Shown here: in pieces, positions 16,136-26,350 of the stretch
Layout of the letters: every line of letters starts with the position of its first letter
Position numbering within the stretch: the stretch's first letter is position 1
Assembly: GCF_004145845.1 (NCBI RefSeq)
Contig: NZ_SELP01000003.1
Coordinates: forward strand, 62,001 to 126,000
Reading direction: 5' to 3'
Source: Loktanella sp. IMCC34160
Lineage (GTDB): Bacteria > Pseudomonadota > Alphaproteobacteria > Rhodobacterales > Rhodobacteraceae
DNA: 64,000 nucleotides
Program-made: the position numbers and the translations under genes
The notes under the pieces: generated by a model
Told to the model about the DNA's origin: nothing
What the model saw: only the letters and a program-made list of their open reading frames with translations
Databases searched by the model: none

Positions 16136-17398
16136 TCAATTTTGCCCAGCATAGATGGATGCCCCTTGGCTGCCACCCCCACCCCGCAGACCAAGACCGA
16201 TGAGGAGCAGGATTGCGCTGACCCCACAGGCGATGGGCACGACGACCGGCAGACCCGTGGTGGCATGCAGCGCGGTCAGGGGACTGGAAACCAGCCCAAG
16301 CGCCAGCAAGGCGGGCAGCACGGTGCGCCCTGTAAGGAATGCCGGCAAAAGCAGCAGTGGCCCGATCAGGTAATGGCTCCACCCCAGCGGCCCGAACAGG
16401 ATCAGCGCGGCCCAAAGGGCCATCAGCCGGGCCACAAGGGAACCGCCGGCTACAAACAACATCCCTGCCACGATCAGGTAGCAGACCAGTCCCGCCACCC
16501 CGACCCAGGCAGACGAGGCATAGATCGCGTATCCCGCCGTCTCGCTCAGGCTCAGGGGCGGCTGGTCAAACATGCCACCCACCGCCGGGAACAGGGCTTC
16601 GGCGCCGTAGTTCAAAGGCGTGACGATCAGGAAGTTCCCTGCCTTCTGGAGTTGCAGCAAGAAGGCATAATGAAGGTCCGGCCCGGCGACCAACAGGCTG
16701 ATCCCCAAAAGGGCCAGACCGGTGCCAACCGACACACAAAGCGGCTTCCAGGCCCGGTCAAGCACGAAGATCAGGGCCAGCGCCGCCGGGGCAAGTTTCA
16801 ACGCAGCGGCGAACCCAAGGATGATCCCCGCCGCGATCAGGGCGCCGGATTTGTAGCGTTCAAATGCCAGCAGGATTAGAAAGGTCACGAAGATCTGCGG
16901 CTGGTTGAGCCAGAAAGAGATGAACACCGGGCTGGCGACCAGCAGCACGCCGAACGACAGGAGTGACCAGCGCGTCAACGACATGCTTGGCCCTGCAATG
17001 CGATAGGCCAGACCAACCCCGGCGGCGCAAAGGACCGCGTGGACCAGCAGCGCCACATCGAAGAACCGGACCGGGTCCAGATGGGCGGCGACCGGGGCAA
17101 GAACCGCCGCCCAGATCGGCGCATAAACATAGGGCAACGCCAGGGCGCCTTCGGGGCCAAGGGCCGCCGCGCGGGCGGACCATGCGTCAGAGGCCGAGCC
17201 ACCGAAAAACATCTCGGGCGACAGGTAGATCAGGTGATGGTCGCCCTCGGCATAGGACAGGGCGCCGAAATAGACCGCGCTCAGGTCCGGCGGCCAGGAC
17301 CCGCGGAACGTGACCCAGATCACCGCCACGAACGCGGTCGCGCAGGCGAGGTAGATCACATTTCCCCTGCGGACCGCGTGGCCGTGCGCCAATGTCAT
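16136..17398 (-). CDS. polytopic membrane glycosyltransferase, GT87/DUF2029-like
   Basis: The 420-residue protein has about ten hydrophobic segments. Between them are conserved-looking loops such as FFGGSASDAWSARAAALGPEGALALPYVYAPIW. It also has PVFISFWLNQPQIFVTFLILLAFERY, where the Asn/Gln-Pro block is typical of polyprenyl-phosphate-mannose-dependent GT87 enzymes, and GFAAALKLAPAALALIFVLDRAW. Such proteins transfer sugars from lipid carriers on the outer face of the inner membrane. Its start codon overlaps the ftsK stop (ATGA), so the two are translationally coupled. The sugar and acceptor are unknown. Confidence 0.78.
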   Translation of the reverse strand: MTLAHGHAVRRGNVIYLACATAFVAVIWVTFRGSWPPDLSAVYFGALSYAEGDHHLIYLSPEMFFGGSASDAWSARAAALGPEGALALPYVYAPIWAAVLAPVAAHLDPVRFFDVALLVHAVLCAAGVGLAYRIAGPSMSLTRWSLLSFGVLLVASPVFISFWLNQPQIFVTFLILLAFERYKSGALIAAGIILGFAAALKLAPAALALIFVLDRAWKPLCVSVGTGLALLGISLLVAGPDLHYAFLLQLQKAGNFLIVTPLNYGAEALFPAVGGMFDQPPLSLSETAGYAIYASSAWVGVAGLVCYLIVAGMLFVAGGSLVARLMALWAALILFGPLGWSHYLIGPLLLLPAFLTGRTVLPALLALGLVSSPLTALHATTGLPVVVPIACGVSAILLLIGLGLRGGGGSQGASIYAGQN

Positions 17399-20300
17399 CA
17401 GCCCTGCTCGGGCACCAGAACTTCGCGTTTTCCAACGTGGTTGGCACCGCTGACCACGCCCTGATCTTCCATCTGTTCAACCAACCGCGCGGCCTTGTTG
17501 TAGCCGATGGCCAGTTTGCGCTGGATATAGGAGGTCGAGCATTTGCGGTCCTTGATGACGATCGCCACCGCCTGATCGTAAAGCGCATCCTCGCTGTCGG
17601 TGTTTCCGCCCAGACCAAGCACAAGGTCGATATCGGCCTCTTTGCCTTCGTCCGGGCCATCGACCACGCCGGACATGTATTCCGGCGGGCCAAACCCCTT
17701 GAGGTAGTTGACGATCTCTTCGACCTCTTCATCGCTGACAAAGGGGCCGTGCACGCGGCTGATCCGCCCGCCACCGGCCATGTAGAGCATATCGCCCATA
17801 CCCAAGAGCTGTTCGGCCCCCTGTTCGCCAAGGATCGTGCGGCTGTCGATCTTCGACGTCACCTGGAAGGAAATCCGGGTCGGGAAGTTGGCCTTGATGG
17901 TCCCTGTGATCACATCGACCGATGGGCGCTGCGTCGCCATGATCAGGTGGATACCGGACGCCCGCGCCATCTGTGCGAGCCGCTGGATGCAGGCCTCGAT
18001 CTCTTTGCCCGCGACCATCATCAGGTCGGCCATCTCGTCGACGATAACGACGATATAGGGCATCTTCTCGGGCGCGAATTCCTCGGTCTCGAAGATCGGA
18101 TCGCCGGTTTCCTCGTCAAACCCGGTCTGGACCGTGCGGCTGAACATCTCGTTCCGGCCCAGAGCGTCGGCAACCCGGCCATTGTAGCCTTCGATGTTGC
18201 GCACGCCCATCTTGGACATTTTGCGATACCGTTCTTCCATCTCGCCCACGACCCATTTCAGGGCGACGACGGCCTTTTTCGGGTCTGTTACCACTGGCGA
18301 CAGAAGGTGCGGAATGCCGTCATAGACCGACAGTTCCAGCATCTTCGGGTCGATCATGATCAGCCGGCATTCGTCCGGGGTCAGCTTGTAGAGAAGCGAC
18401 AGGATCATCGTGTTGATCGCAACCGACTTGCCCGAGCCCGTGGTCCCCGCGATCAGCAGGTGGGGCATCTTGGCAAGGTTGGCGACAATCGGGTCGCCGC
18501 CGATATCCTTGCCCAGCGCAAGCGGCAGCTTCATGTTGCTATCGCCGAAATCGCGGGCGGCCAGAATTTCACGCAGCACCACCTTTTCGCGGGCCGCGTT
18601 GGGCAGTTCGATCCCAATCACCGACCGTCCCGGAACGGTGGACACACGGGCCGACAGGGCCGACATCGACCGGGCGATATCGTCGGCAAGGCCGATCACG
18701 CGGCTTGCCTTCAGACCCGGCGCCGGTTCCAGTTCGTACATGGTCACGACCGGGCCGGGGCGGACACTGACGATCTCGCCCTTGACGCCATAGTCGTCCA
18801 GAACGCTTTCCAGCATCCGCGCGTTTTCTTCCAACGCCTCGTCCGACAGGTGGTGCCGCTGGATTTCAATCGGGTTCATCAAAAGCGACAGGGGCGGATG
18901 GTCATAATCCGCGTGGCGCTCTTCGAATTGCAGCTTCGGCTGGGCCTCGGCGCGGGCCTGCTTGGACGGGATGACCTTGCGGTTCAGCTGATGCTGGACA
19001 ACCTTGCGCGGCTCGGACGCAGGGGCCTGCACGCGCGATTGCGCATTTTCCTGCGTCTCGAACAGCGGCTCGGCCGTCAGCGGCGCGCGCGTGTCCGTCT
19101 GTTCGGTCAGGTCCATCCATTCGTCTTCCAGAACCAGAAGATCGTCCTCTTCGCTGACCACGGGTGTCTGCGGCGCGAAGTCCGCCTCGACCGGCGTCGG
19201 CGCGGTCGGGGCAAACACCAACGGGCGCGGGCCCTTGCCAGCGGTCAGCGACGGTTCGATCCGAAGACCTGCCTCGGTCCGGGTGACCGGCGGCTGCGGC
19301 ACCGTCGCGGTCTGGCGGGCGCGAATGGCCTCGGTGATGCGGCTGCGAATGCGGTCGCCATCGACAGGCATCGAAGGGTCCGGCGCAAGGCCCGGATCAA
19401 CAAGTTCCGGCGTGGGCATCGGGTCCGGCTGGCGGCGCAGCAACGACGGCATCAGGCCGCGTAGCCCACCGGATGTCGGCGCAGGTTGCGACCGGACGGG
19501 CGCCACGAGAGGTTCTTCCACCCAGCCCGCATCCTGCGGCACGGGCGGCATCGTGCGGTGCATCTGCGGTTCCGCCCGATGGGTCGGCATGACGGGGTTG
19601 GCGCGGATCACGGCCGCAACGCGGCTGCGTTCCTCTGCGGTCGGCGGCGCGGGAAAACGCTGTTCGGCTGCATATTCCTCGGTCATCAGTGCACGTTCGG
19701 CCCGGGCCTGTTCCCGGCGCGTCTGAACGGTTTCATGCAGCCCGGTCGCGGCCTTCATCGAGGCCGAGGCCCCTTTTCCAAGCGCCCGCAAGACCAGCGT
19801 ATAGAGAACGATCAGCCCGATCAGCAGGAACCGGCCCACCTGCCGCAGTTCCGGCCGGGTAAACCCAAGCACGAAAGCCGCAAGAACAAGGGTCAAAACG
19901 CCCGAGATCAGCGAAAACAGCTTGACCCCGATCGACGCCGGAACCGGCAGGATCGTCAGGCCAATCGACAGGGCCGTATCCCCGAACAGCCCGCCCAGAC
20001 CAAAGCTGTGGGTCCAGCCTTGCCCCGGTGCGAGCGTGGACGCATAGACCGCGGCAACGGCGATGGCGATGGGGGCGAAAATGATCCGGCCAAGGGCCCG
20101 TTCCTGCCCGTTGTGCATCACCATCCGCACGCCCCAGGCGACAAGACACAGGGCAATGCCCCAGGTCGCCCAGCCCGCGATCATGAACAGCGGCGCCGCG
20201 ATAGAGGCCCCGGCCCGGCCCATCCAGTTCTGGACGGGCGCATCGGTGGCCAACATCCAGTTCGGGTCTTCCGGACTATAGGTTCCGATCATCATGCCGG

Positions 20301-20418
20301 CCATCACGCCAAGGACCACCAGGCCGATCCCAAGCAGTTCCCGGCCCCGCTTTTCAAGCGCCGCTTGCGTGGTGCTGTCCAGGAGCGGATCGCGCTGTCG
20401 CGTCGTGTAAGATGCCAT
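17398..20418 (-). CDS. ftsK: DNA translocase FtsK
   Basis: FtsK pumps DNA at the division septum and activates XerCD at dif. The 1006 residues comprise an N-terminal membrane domain with four to five hydrophobic segments (about 25-195), a long Pro-rich linker (about 200-510) and the RecA-like motor. Walker A is GTTGSGKS with K664, and Walker B is [12 protein letters not shown] with D794 and E795. A C-terminal winged-helix gamma domain ([25 protein letters not shown]) would read KOPS sites. ATG 20418 has SD GAGGA and lies 11 bp after the aminotransferase stop. Confidence 0.97.
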   Translation of the reverse strand: MASYTTRQRDPLLDSTTQAALEKRGRELLGIGLVVLGVMAGMMIGTYSPEDPNWMLATDAPVQNWMGRAGASIAAPLFMIAGWATWGIALCLVAWGVRMVMHNGQERALGRIIFAPIAIAVAAVYASTLAPGQGWTHSFGLGGLFGDTALSIGLTILPVPASIGVKLFSLISGVLTLVLAAFVLGFTRPELRQVGRFLLIGLIVLYTLVLRALGKGASASMKAATGLHETVQTRREQARAERALMTEEYAAEQRFPAPPTAEERSRVAAVIRANPVMPTHRAEPQMHRTMPPVPQDAGWVEEPLVAPVRSQPAPTSGGLRGLMPSLLRRQPDPMPTPELVDPGLAPDPSMPVDGDRIRSRITEAIRARQTATVPQPPVTRTEAGLRIEPSLTAGKGPRPLVFAPTAPTPVEADFAPQTPVVSEEDDLLVLEDEWMDLTEQTDTRAPLTAEPLFETQENAQSRVQAPASEPRKVVQHQLNRKVIPSKQARAEAQPKLQFEERHADYDHPPLSLLMNPIEIQRHHLSDEALEENARMLESVLDDYGVKGEIVSVRPGPVVTMYELEPAPGLKASRVIGLADDIARSMSALSARVSTVPGRSVIGIELPNAAREKVVLREILAARDFGDSNMKLPLALGKDIGGDPIVANLAKMPHLLIAGTTGSGKSVAINTMILSLLYKLTPDECRLIMIDPKMLELSVYDGIPHLLSPVVTDPKKAVVALKWVVGEMEERYRKMSKMGVRNIEGYNGRVADALGRNEMFSRTVQTGFDEETGDPIFETEEFAPEKMPYIVVIVDEMADLMMVAGKEIEACIQRLAQMARASGIHLIMATQRPSVDVITGTIKANFPTRISFQVTSKIDSRTILGEQGAEQLLGMGDMLYMAGGGRISRVHGPFVSDEEVEEIVNYLKGFGPPEYMSGVVDGPDEGKEADIDLVLGLGGNTDSEDALYDQAVAIVIKDRKCSTSYIQRKLAIGYNKAARLVEQMEDQGVVSGANHVGKREVLVPEQG

Positions 20419-20429
20419 GCCTGTCGTCC

Positions 20430-21611
20430 TCAATCACCGTAGAGGCAGTCGCGGATCGCCGTCAGCCCGCGCTGCATTTCTTCTTGCCCGGCCACCATCG
20501 CGACCCGGATGAACCCTTTGCCGGGGTTATGTCCCCCGACCTCGCGGCTCAGGTAGGCGCCGGGAAGGACCCGCACGCCGGTTTCAGTCCAAAGTTTCAC
20601 CGTCGCGGCTTCCCCGTCCTCGACGGGCAGCCACAGGAAGAACCCCGCCTGCGGCGGCATGTATCCGGGCACGTTGCCAAAGATACGGTCGGCCATGCGG
20701 TATTTCTGCTGATAGAGCGTCCGGTTCTCGATCACATGGACCTCGTCCGCCCAGACCTTTTCTGCTACGCGCTGCAAGGGCAGCGGCAGCGGCGCACCCG
20801 CATAGGCCCGCAATTGCCGGATACGGGCGATAGATTGCACGCCCCCCGCACAGAACCCGGACCGCAGCCCCGGCAGATTCGACCGCTTCGACAGCGAATG
20901 AAAGATCACCACACGTTCCGGGTCGGCACCCATCCGGGCCGCAACCTCAAGCGCGCCGACCGGCGGCGTATCGCGGTAGATCTCGGAATAGCATTCATCG
21001 GCGAAGATACGGAAATCGTGCTTTTCCGCCAAGGCAATCAGGTCGCGCCAGTAGTCTTCCGTCGCCACAGCGCCCTGCGGGTTGGCGGGCGAACAGACAT
21101 AGGCGATTGCCGTCCCGTCCAGAACATCCTCGGGAAGGGCGGTATAGTCGGGCAAATGGCCGCTGGCGTCATCGGCGGCGACATAGACGGGCTCTGCCCC
21201 ACAGGTCAGGGCGGCAACCGCATAGACCTGATAGAACGGGTTCGGCGTCAGGATCACCGGCCGCTGGCCGTTCTTCTGTTCCGGGCACAGGGCGATGGCC
21301 GCGTTCATCAACCCCTCGCGCGTGCCGTTCAGCGCCATGATCTGATCCGGCGTCACCGACACACCATAGCGCAGCGAAATCCACCCCGCGATGGCCGACA
21401 GCAGTTCGGGCGAGCCATCGTTCGGCGGGTATTTGGCAAAGCCGTCGATATTGGCCGCAAGCACATCGGCAACGAACGGCGGCATCGGATGCCGCGGTTC
21501 CCCGATTGTCATGACAATCGGTTCGCCACCCGGTTCAAGGTGGTCAAGAAGCGTCCGCAGGCGCGGAAACGCGTATTCCGGAAGGTTCGAAAACCGCTCG
21601 GGAAAATCCAT
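20430..21611 (-). CDS. PLP-dependent aminotransferase, class I/II
   Basis: The 393-residue fold-type I aminotransferase has the PLP-lysine block [17 protein letters not shown], the upstream [11 protein letters not shown] with the conserved Asn-Pro, and [10 protein letters not shown] with the pyridine-binding Asp and Tyr. It resembles the N-succinyldiaminopimelate/LL-DAP-type aminotransferase group (DapC-like). That assignment is tentative, although dapA lies 40 kb away in the same window. The gene is first in a minus-strand run that continues into ftsK. SD is GAGG. Confidence 0.85.
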   Translation of the reverse strand: MDFPERFSNLPEYAFPRLRTLLDHLEPGGEPIVMTIGEPRHPMPPFVADVLAANIDGFAKYPPNDGSPELLSAIAGWISLRYGVSVTPDQIMALNGTREGLMNAAIALCPEQKNGQRPVILTPNPFYQVYAVAALTCGAEPVYVAADDASGHLPDYTALPEDVLDGTAIAYVCSPANPQGAVATEDYWRDLIALAEKHDFRIFADECYSEIYRDTPPVGALEVAARMGADPERVVIFHSLSKRSNLPGLRSGFCAGGVQSIARIRQLRAYAGAPLPLPLQRVAEKVWADEVHVIENRTLYQQKYRMADRIFGNVPGYMPPQAGFFLWLPVEDGEAATVKLWTETGVRVLPGAYLSREVGGHNPGKGFIRVAMVAGQEEMQRGLTAIRDCLYGD

Positions 21612-21751
21612 AACTGCCTCAGGTTTGCAGGATCATTGTCGCCCTGCTTTGGCATGACCTTACCCCGCGCGGCGCGGCGCTGTCCAGAAAAACGGAACGA
21701 ATCACGGGGGTTGCGGCCGTATATTGTTGCTTTTTTGTGCTGGTGGCGGCG

Positions 21752-23080
21752 CTAGGACAGGGCCGCCTCGGCCGCGATACCCAGCCGCAGCAGCGCTTCC
21801 TCCTGCCCCGGCGCGCTGTTGAACAGGATGCCGCAGGACGGCACGCCGGTCGGAAGCGTCAACCCGCACAGGCCCATCAGGTTGCCAACTCGGGTGTTGC
21901 GCAGCGCCAACAGGTTCTCGGTCACATAGTAGTCCGCATCCGTTTCCAGCCGGGCCAGGTTGGGCGGAAGGCTGGGCACTGTCGGCATGATCACCGCGTC
22001 ATATCCCGCCGTGGCGGCAAGGTAGTCCGCCCGGATCGCGTTCAATTCGCCCCAACCAGCGATATAGTCGGACGCTGTGTAGTCACCACCGGGGCGAATG
22101 CGGTCATAGATCTGGCGAAACATCTTGTCCGGGTCAGGCTCGATCAGGTCGCGCCACGCAGCCCAGGCGTCGGCGGTATACAGCATCCCGGCAAGCTCAT
22201 AGGCACGGGGCAGCTCTGGCACCGTGCCATGAACCACCTCTGCCCCGGCGTTTTGCAGACGTTCGACGGCGCTTTGAAACGCGGCGCGCGGGGCATCGCG
22301 CAGCCCCTCCATCGCCACGGTATCAAGGATCATCAGACGGGCACCTTCAAGCGAGGCGCCTTTCAGGTCCGCAGCCCGCCCGCCTTCCAGCGCCGCCAGC
22401 AGAAGGCCCGCGTCCTCGACCGTGCGGCACAAGGGCCCCACGGTGTCGAAGGTTTCGCACAGGGGCACGACGCCCTCAATCGACAGCCGCCCATGGGTCG
22501 TTTTCAACCCGACCAGATCATTCCACGCAGATGGCACCCGGACCGACCCACCTGTGTCGGACCCGATCGCCGCCGCCGCCAGCCCAAAGGCGACAGAGGC
22601 CGCCGCGCCGGACGATGACCCGCCGGGAACCGCATCCGGGTCGTTGACGCAGGGCGGGGTCGCGGTCATCGGGTTATAGCCGAGGCCGGAAAAGGCAATC
22701 TCGGACAGGTGGGTTTTGCCAAGACAAACCAGCCCGGCGGCAGTCGCATTGCTCAGCACCTCTGCATCCCGGTCGGGGATGCGCCCTTCCATCAATCTGG
22801 TCCCGGCCTCGGTCGCGGTGCCGGCGCTATCGAACAGGTCTTTCCAGCTGATCGGCACCCCATCCAGCGGGGACAACCGGTGCCCTGCCTTGGCGCGGTT
22901 CGACGCGGCCTTGGCTTCGGCCCGGGCGCGGTCATGGGTGACGCGGGCATAAATCCGGTCCCGCAACGGGTGGGCGTCAATCGCGGACAGGTAGGTTTCG
23001 CAGAGGTCCACCGGGTCAATCTGCCCCGCGCCGATCCCGCGCCCAAGTTCCGCCGCCGATGCCCAAAGCCAATCGCGCAT
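21752..23080 (-). CDS. amidase signature family hydrolase
   Basis: It hydrolyses a carboxamide by a Ser-cisSer-Lys triad. The Lys is K80 in PISWKDLFD, the cis-Ser lies in PGGSSSGAAAS (S155), and the nucleophile is S179 in GSDTGGSVR. The 442-residue length is normal. The start ATG 23080 begins a typical amidase N-terminus (MRDWLWASAAELGRGI); a long upstream in-frame extension is an artefact of the opposite-strand gene. The natural substrate is unknown, and a GatA role is unlikely because no gatB/C neighbours it. It is divergent from the UbiH-like gene. Confidence 0.88.
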   Translation of the reverse strand: MRDWLWASAAELGRGIGAGQIDPVDLCETYLSAIDAHPLRDRIYARVTHDRARAEAKAASNRAKAGHRLSPLDGVPISWKDLFDSAGTATEAGTRLMEGRIPDRDAEVLSNATAAGLVCLGKTHLSEIAFSGLGYNPMTATPPCVNDPDAVPGGSSSGAAASVAFGLAAAAIGSDTGGSVRVPSAWNDLVGLKTTHGRLSIEGVVPLCETFDTVGPLCRTVEDAGLLLAALEGGRAADLKGASLEGARLMILDTVAMEGLRDAPRAAFQSAVERLQNAGAEVVHGTVPELPRAYELAGMLYTADAWAAWRDLIEPDPDKMFRQIYDRIRPGGDYTASDYIAGWGELNAIRADYLAATAGYDAVIMPTVPSLPPNLARLETDADYYVTENLLALRNTRVGNLMGLCGLTLPTGVPSCGILFNSAPGQEEALLRLGIAAEAALS

Positions 23081-23164
23081 GTTCGCCCCTTTCCCCGGTT
23101 CGGTCAGACGGTAGCGGCGACAGGACACATGGACAATCCCGCGCGGCGCGGCATATGTCAGGGC

Positions 23165-24379
23165 ATGGCACAGGATCAGGACATCCTTATCGTCGGTGGC
23201 GGGTTGAACGGCCCGGCGCTTGCCCTTGCGCTGGCCCAATCCGGGTTCCGGGTCGGCGTGATCGACGCGCTGCCCATCGACACCCGCAAGGATCCGGGGT
23301 TTGATGGGCGGGCCTATGCGCTGGCGCTGGCCTCCAAACGGCTCTTGGCGGCGGTCGGGGTCTGGGCGCGGGTCGCGGACCATGCTCAACCGATGCTGGA
23401 GATCAAGGTCACCGACGGGCGCGCGGGTGAAGGCCCCAGCCCATGGATGATGCATTTCGACCATGCCGAGATCGAAGAGGGCCCTATGGGCTTCATGGTC
23501 GAAGACCGGCACCTGCGCCGCGCCTTCCTTGACGCCATGGCCGACGCGCCCGGGATCACACAATATGCCGGGGAAACCGTAACCGCGCAGACTGTGGATG
23601 CCACTGGCGTGACGGTCACTCTTGCCTCGGGCCGGACACTGGGTGCGTCGCTTCTGATCGGCTGCGATGGCCGCCGCTCGGGCACCGCTGAACGGGCCGG
23701 TATCCGCCGCACCGGTTGGAGTTATGGGCAGACAGCGATTGTCTGCGCCGTGGCCCATGAAAAACCCCACGGCGGGATCGCGCATCAGTTTTTCATGCCC
23801 AATGGCCCGCTGGCGATCCTGCCGCTGACCGGGAACCGGTCCTCCATCGTCTGGAGCGAAACCGACGAGCGCGCCGCGCAATGCGCCGCTATGTCCGATG
23901 CAGAGTTCCTTGAGGTCTTGAAACCCGCTTTCGGCTCATTCCTTGGCGATATCCGGCTGGAAGGCGCGCGGTTCATCTACCCCCTGAACCTGACCCTCGC
24001 GAACAGCTTTATTGCTGATCGTCTGGCGCTTGTCGGGGACGCGGCCCACGGGATGCACCCGATTGCCGGGCAGGGGTTGAACGCAGGCCTGCGGGACATT
24101 GGCGCGCTGGCCGAGGTTCTGTCAGAGGCCCGCAGCCGGGGCGAAGATATCGGAAGCCCCATCGTGCTGGCCCGCTACCAGCAATGGCGGCGGTTCGACA
24201 CCGCCACGCTCGCCCTGTCGACAGATGCCTTCAACCGGCTGTTTTCGAATGACAATCCGGCACTTCGGGCGATTCGGGATATTGGGATGGGAATCGTCAA
24301 CGCCCTGCCCGGCCTGCGGCGTGGCTTTGTCCGCGAGGCAGCGGGGCTGACCGGCGATCTGCCGAGGCTGATGCGCTAG
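23165..24379 (+). CDS. UbiH/UbiF-family FAD-dependent monooxygenase
   Basis: This is a flavoprotein aromatic hydroxylase, probably of ubiquinone biosynthesis. The 404 residues have an N-terminal dinucleotide-binding ILIVGGGLNGPALALALAQSG and the central DGRRSGTAERAGI block. The second FAD motif LVGDAAHGMHPIAGQGLNAGLRD is characteristic of the UbiH/F/I/VisC group. ATG 23165 is supported by CAGGG just upstream. Which ring position it hydroxylates cannot be decided from sequence. It is followed by an inverted pair of palindromic repeats. Confidence 0.88.
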   Translation: MAQDQDILIVGGGLNGPALALALAQSGFRVGVIDALPIDTRKDPGFDGRAYALALASKRLLAAVGVWARVADHAQPMLEIKVTDGRAGEGPSPWMMHFDHAEIEEGPMGFMVEDRHLRRAFLDAMADAPGITQYAGETVTAQTVDATGVTVTLASGRTLGASLLIGCDGRRSGTAERAGIRRTGWSYGQTAIVCAVAHEKPHGGIAHQFFMPNGPLAILPLTGNRSSIVWSETDERAAQCAAMSDAEFLEVLKPAFGSFLGDIRLEGARFIYPLNLTLANSFIADRLALVGDAAHGMHPIAGQGLNAGLRDIGALAEVLSEARSRGEDIGSPIVLARYQQWRRFDTATLALSTDAFNRLFSNDNPALRAIRDIGMGIVNALPGLRRGFVREAAGLTGDLPRLMR

Positions 24380-24393
24380 CTGGCTTTGGGGCG

Positions 24394-24453
24394 GGTGGGT
24401 TGAAACCCACCTTACATCCTATGGCAACGCCGTAAGGTTGGTCTCGACCCACC
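24394..24453. repeat. inverted pair of palindromic intergenic repeats (copies 2 and 3)
   Basis: Copy 2 is GGTGGGTT (24394-24401)-GA-AACCCACC (24404-24411)-TTAC. Copy 3, in opposite orientation, is GTAA-GGTTGGTC-TC-GACCCACC (24432-24453), with one mismatch in the palindrome. The TTAC/GTAA flanks also pair, so the whole element could fold as one long hairpin. It lies between convergent genes and may act as a terminator or REP-like element. Confidence 0.7.
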
Positions 24454-24463
24454 TACCCAGCTG

Positions 24464-24646
24464 CTAGTCGATCACCCGCGCCTCATCGACCAGCATGACC
24501 GGAATGCCGTTGCGGATCGGATAGGCCAGTTTCGCCTTGTCGGAAATCAGCTCTTGCGCCTCGGCGTCATAGCGCAGCCCGCCTTGGGTCTGCGGGCAGA
24601 TCAGCGCCTCGAGCATCTTGCGGTCAAACGGGGCATGGTCGGTCAT
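24464..24646 (-). CDS. Trm112/YcaR-like small protein
   Basis: This 60-residue protein belongs to the Trm112 (UPF0434) family: [17 protein letters not shown], then [26 protein letters not shown]. Family members are small zinc-ribbon-like partners or activators of methyltransferases in eukaryotes and archaea; the bacterial role is poorly defined. Only one Cys (ICPQT) remains here, so a full zinc site is absent. Its ATG overlaps the stop of the Lon-N-domain gene by 4 bp, so the two are coupled. Confidence 0.9.
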   Translation of the reverse strand: MTDHAPFDRKMLEALICPQTQGGLRYDAEAQELISDKAKLAYPIRNGIPVMLVDEARVID

Positions 24647-25275
24647 TGGATGGTCTCGTCTCCACCGCCCGCAAGGGCGAATTCAATCAATGTCACAAGG
24701 GTTTCGCGGCGCGTGACCAGCGAGGGGGCTTCAAGAAGGGCCTGTTTGTCCTCAACCTCGAACGGGCAGAGCATGGACAGGGAATTGATCAGGAGTTCAT
24801 CCTCCGCCTCGCGCAAGGCGTCCCAGTCCGTCGACAGGCCCTGTTCCTCGAAATAGCGGCCCAGCAGGCGGACGAACCCGGCGCGGTCAAACCCGCTGTC
24901 CTTTTCCACCGGGCCACGGTCCCGATCGAAGCCGTCCCAACTGACCTTGGCGCGGCGGTAAGGGGTGAACCCCTCCACCTCTTCCGTCACCCGGAACCGC
25001 GACACGCCCGACAGCGTGATCATGTAGCGGCCGTCTTCGGTTTCGGAAAAGGCGGTCAGCCGCCCGGCGCAGCCGATCTTGTGCAACTGTCCGGCCCGCC
25101 CTTCCATTGGTTGGATCATCCCGATCAACCGGTGCGCGGTCTTCAGCGTGTCATCCAGCATGGCCAGATAGCGCGGCTCGAAGATATGCAGGGGCAACCG
25201 GGCGCGCGGCAACAGCAGCGCACCGGGCAAGGGGAAGAGCGGAATGATGTCGGGCAGATCGGCGGTCTGGATCAT
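24643..25275 (-). CDS. LON peptidase substrate-binding (Lon-N) domain protein
   Basis: A 210-residue stand-alone Lon N-terminal domain: [34 protein letters not shown], then [10 protein letters not shown] and LSGVSRFRV. No AAA+ or protease domain is present, so it is not Lon itself. Such proteins may bind substrates or act as adaptors; the function is not established. It lies 26 bp downstream of cnoX and overlaps the Trm112-like gene (ATGA). Confidence 0.9.
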   Translation of the reverse strand: MIQTADLPDIIPLFPLPGALLLPRARLPLHIFEPRYLAMLDDTLKTAHRLIGMIQPMEGRAGQLHKIGCAGRLTAFSETEDGRYMITLSGVSRFRVTEEVEGFTPYRRAKVSWDGFDRDRGPVEKDSGFDRAGFVRLLGRYFEEQGLSTDWDALREAEDELLINSLSMLCPFEVEDKQALLEAPSLVTRRETLVTLIEFALAGGGDETIQ

Positions 25276-25301
25276 GGTCCAGACCTAGCACGCGCACGGC
25301 A

Positions 25302-26219
25302 TCAGGCAAATATCATCGACGACAGTTTGCGCCGCCCGTTAAGAACGATCGGGTCCGTCGGCTTCAGCGCGTCGAAGATCTGGAACAGTTGCGCCTTTGC
25401 GGCCCCGTCATTCCATTCCCGATCGCGCCGGAACAGTTCCAGAAGTTCCGCCACGGCCTGTTCGGTCTGACCGGCCCCATGCAGGGCGGTGGCCAGGTCG
25501 AACCGGGCCTGAAGGTTGTCCGGGTCGGCATCGACCGCCGCTTGCAGTTCGGCAACCGGGCCGGCATCCGCGGCCTGCCGGGTCAGCGTGATCTGGGCGC
25601 GCGCGGCCTCCAATTCGGGCTTGTCGGCGATTTCGGCCGGGGCGCCGTTCAGGACTGCCTCGGCCTCGTCCACCTGACCAAGGGCAAGCGTCGCCCGCAC
25701 CAGCCCGCCATAAGCGGCGGCGTTTTCCGGCTCTTCCTGCAGGATCGCGGCAAAGGTTTCGGCGGCCCCTTCGGCGTCGCCTTCCTCCAGCATGGTTTCG
25801 GCGGCGGCGACAGCCTCGGCCAGACTTTCATCCTCGCCCCCGGCCAGATCGGCCAGCTTTTTCACAAATGCCTCGACCTCGCTGGGCGGCAACGTGCCTT
25901 GAAACCCGTCCACCGGCTGGCCCTGCCAGAAGGCATAGACGGTCGGGATGGATTGCACCCGCATCTGCCCCGCGACCATCTGGTTGCGGTCTACGTCGAT
26001 CTTCACCAGCCGGACCTTGCCGCCCGCCTTTGTCACCGCGCTTTCCAGCGCCGGGCCAAGCGTCTTGCACGGGCCGCACCATGTGGCCCAGAAGTCTACG
26101 ATCACCGGCACCTGTTGGGACGCCTCGACAACGTCCTGCATGAAGGTCTGGTCAGACCCGTCGATAATCAGATCGCCTTGGGCCGGGGCGTTTCCGGCCG
26201 CGCCGTTTAGTTCGAGCAT
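25302..26219 (-). CDS. cnoX: thioredoxin-like co-chaperone CnoX/YbbN
   Basis: The 305 residues combine an N-terminal thioredoxin fold (about 18-125) with active site W47-C48-G-P-C51 and a C-terminal TPR-rich region (about 135-290). This is the CnoX (YbbN) architecture. In E. coli, CnoX is a holdase that hands oxidised proteins to DnaK and GroEL and has an SQHC site. The canonical WCGPC here suggests that thiol reductase activity is retained. SD AAGGAG precedes ATG 26219. Confidence 0.9.
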   Translation of the reverse strand: MLELNGAAGNAPAQGDLIIDGSDQTFMQDVVEASQQVPVIVDFWATWCGPCKTLGPALESAVTKAGGKVRLVKIDVDRNQMVAGQMRVQSIPTVYAFWQGQPVDGFQGTLPPSEVEAFVKKLADLAGGEDESLAEAVAAAETMLEEGDAEGAAETFAAILQEEPENAAAYGGLVRATLALGQVDEAEAVLNGAPAEIADKPELEAARAQITLTRQAADAGPVAELQAAVDADPDNLQARFDLATALHGAGQTEQAVAELLELFRRDREWNDGAAKAQLFQIFDALKPTDPIVLNGRRKLSSMIFA

Positions 26220-26350
26220 CCTGTGGCTCCTTCATTGCGTGTTGCCCCCTATATGCGTCCGCGCAAGCCGAAGTTGAAGGGGGCAATCCCTGTTTACAGG
26301 TCACCGGACTGCGGCGTAGCGTCCGTGGAAACCCTACGAGAGGCGACCCC

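Noticed and set aside
26242-26286. Inverted repeat TTGCCCCC/GGGGGCAA with a 29-nt spacer between cnoX and the SGNH hydrolase gene
   Set aside because: GC-rich 8-bp arms with a long spacer are expected by chance in such sequence, and no second copy was seen.
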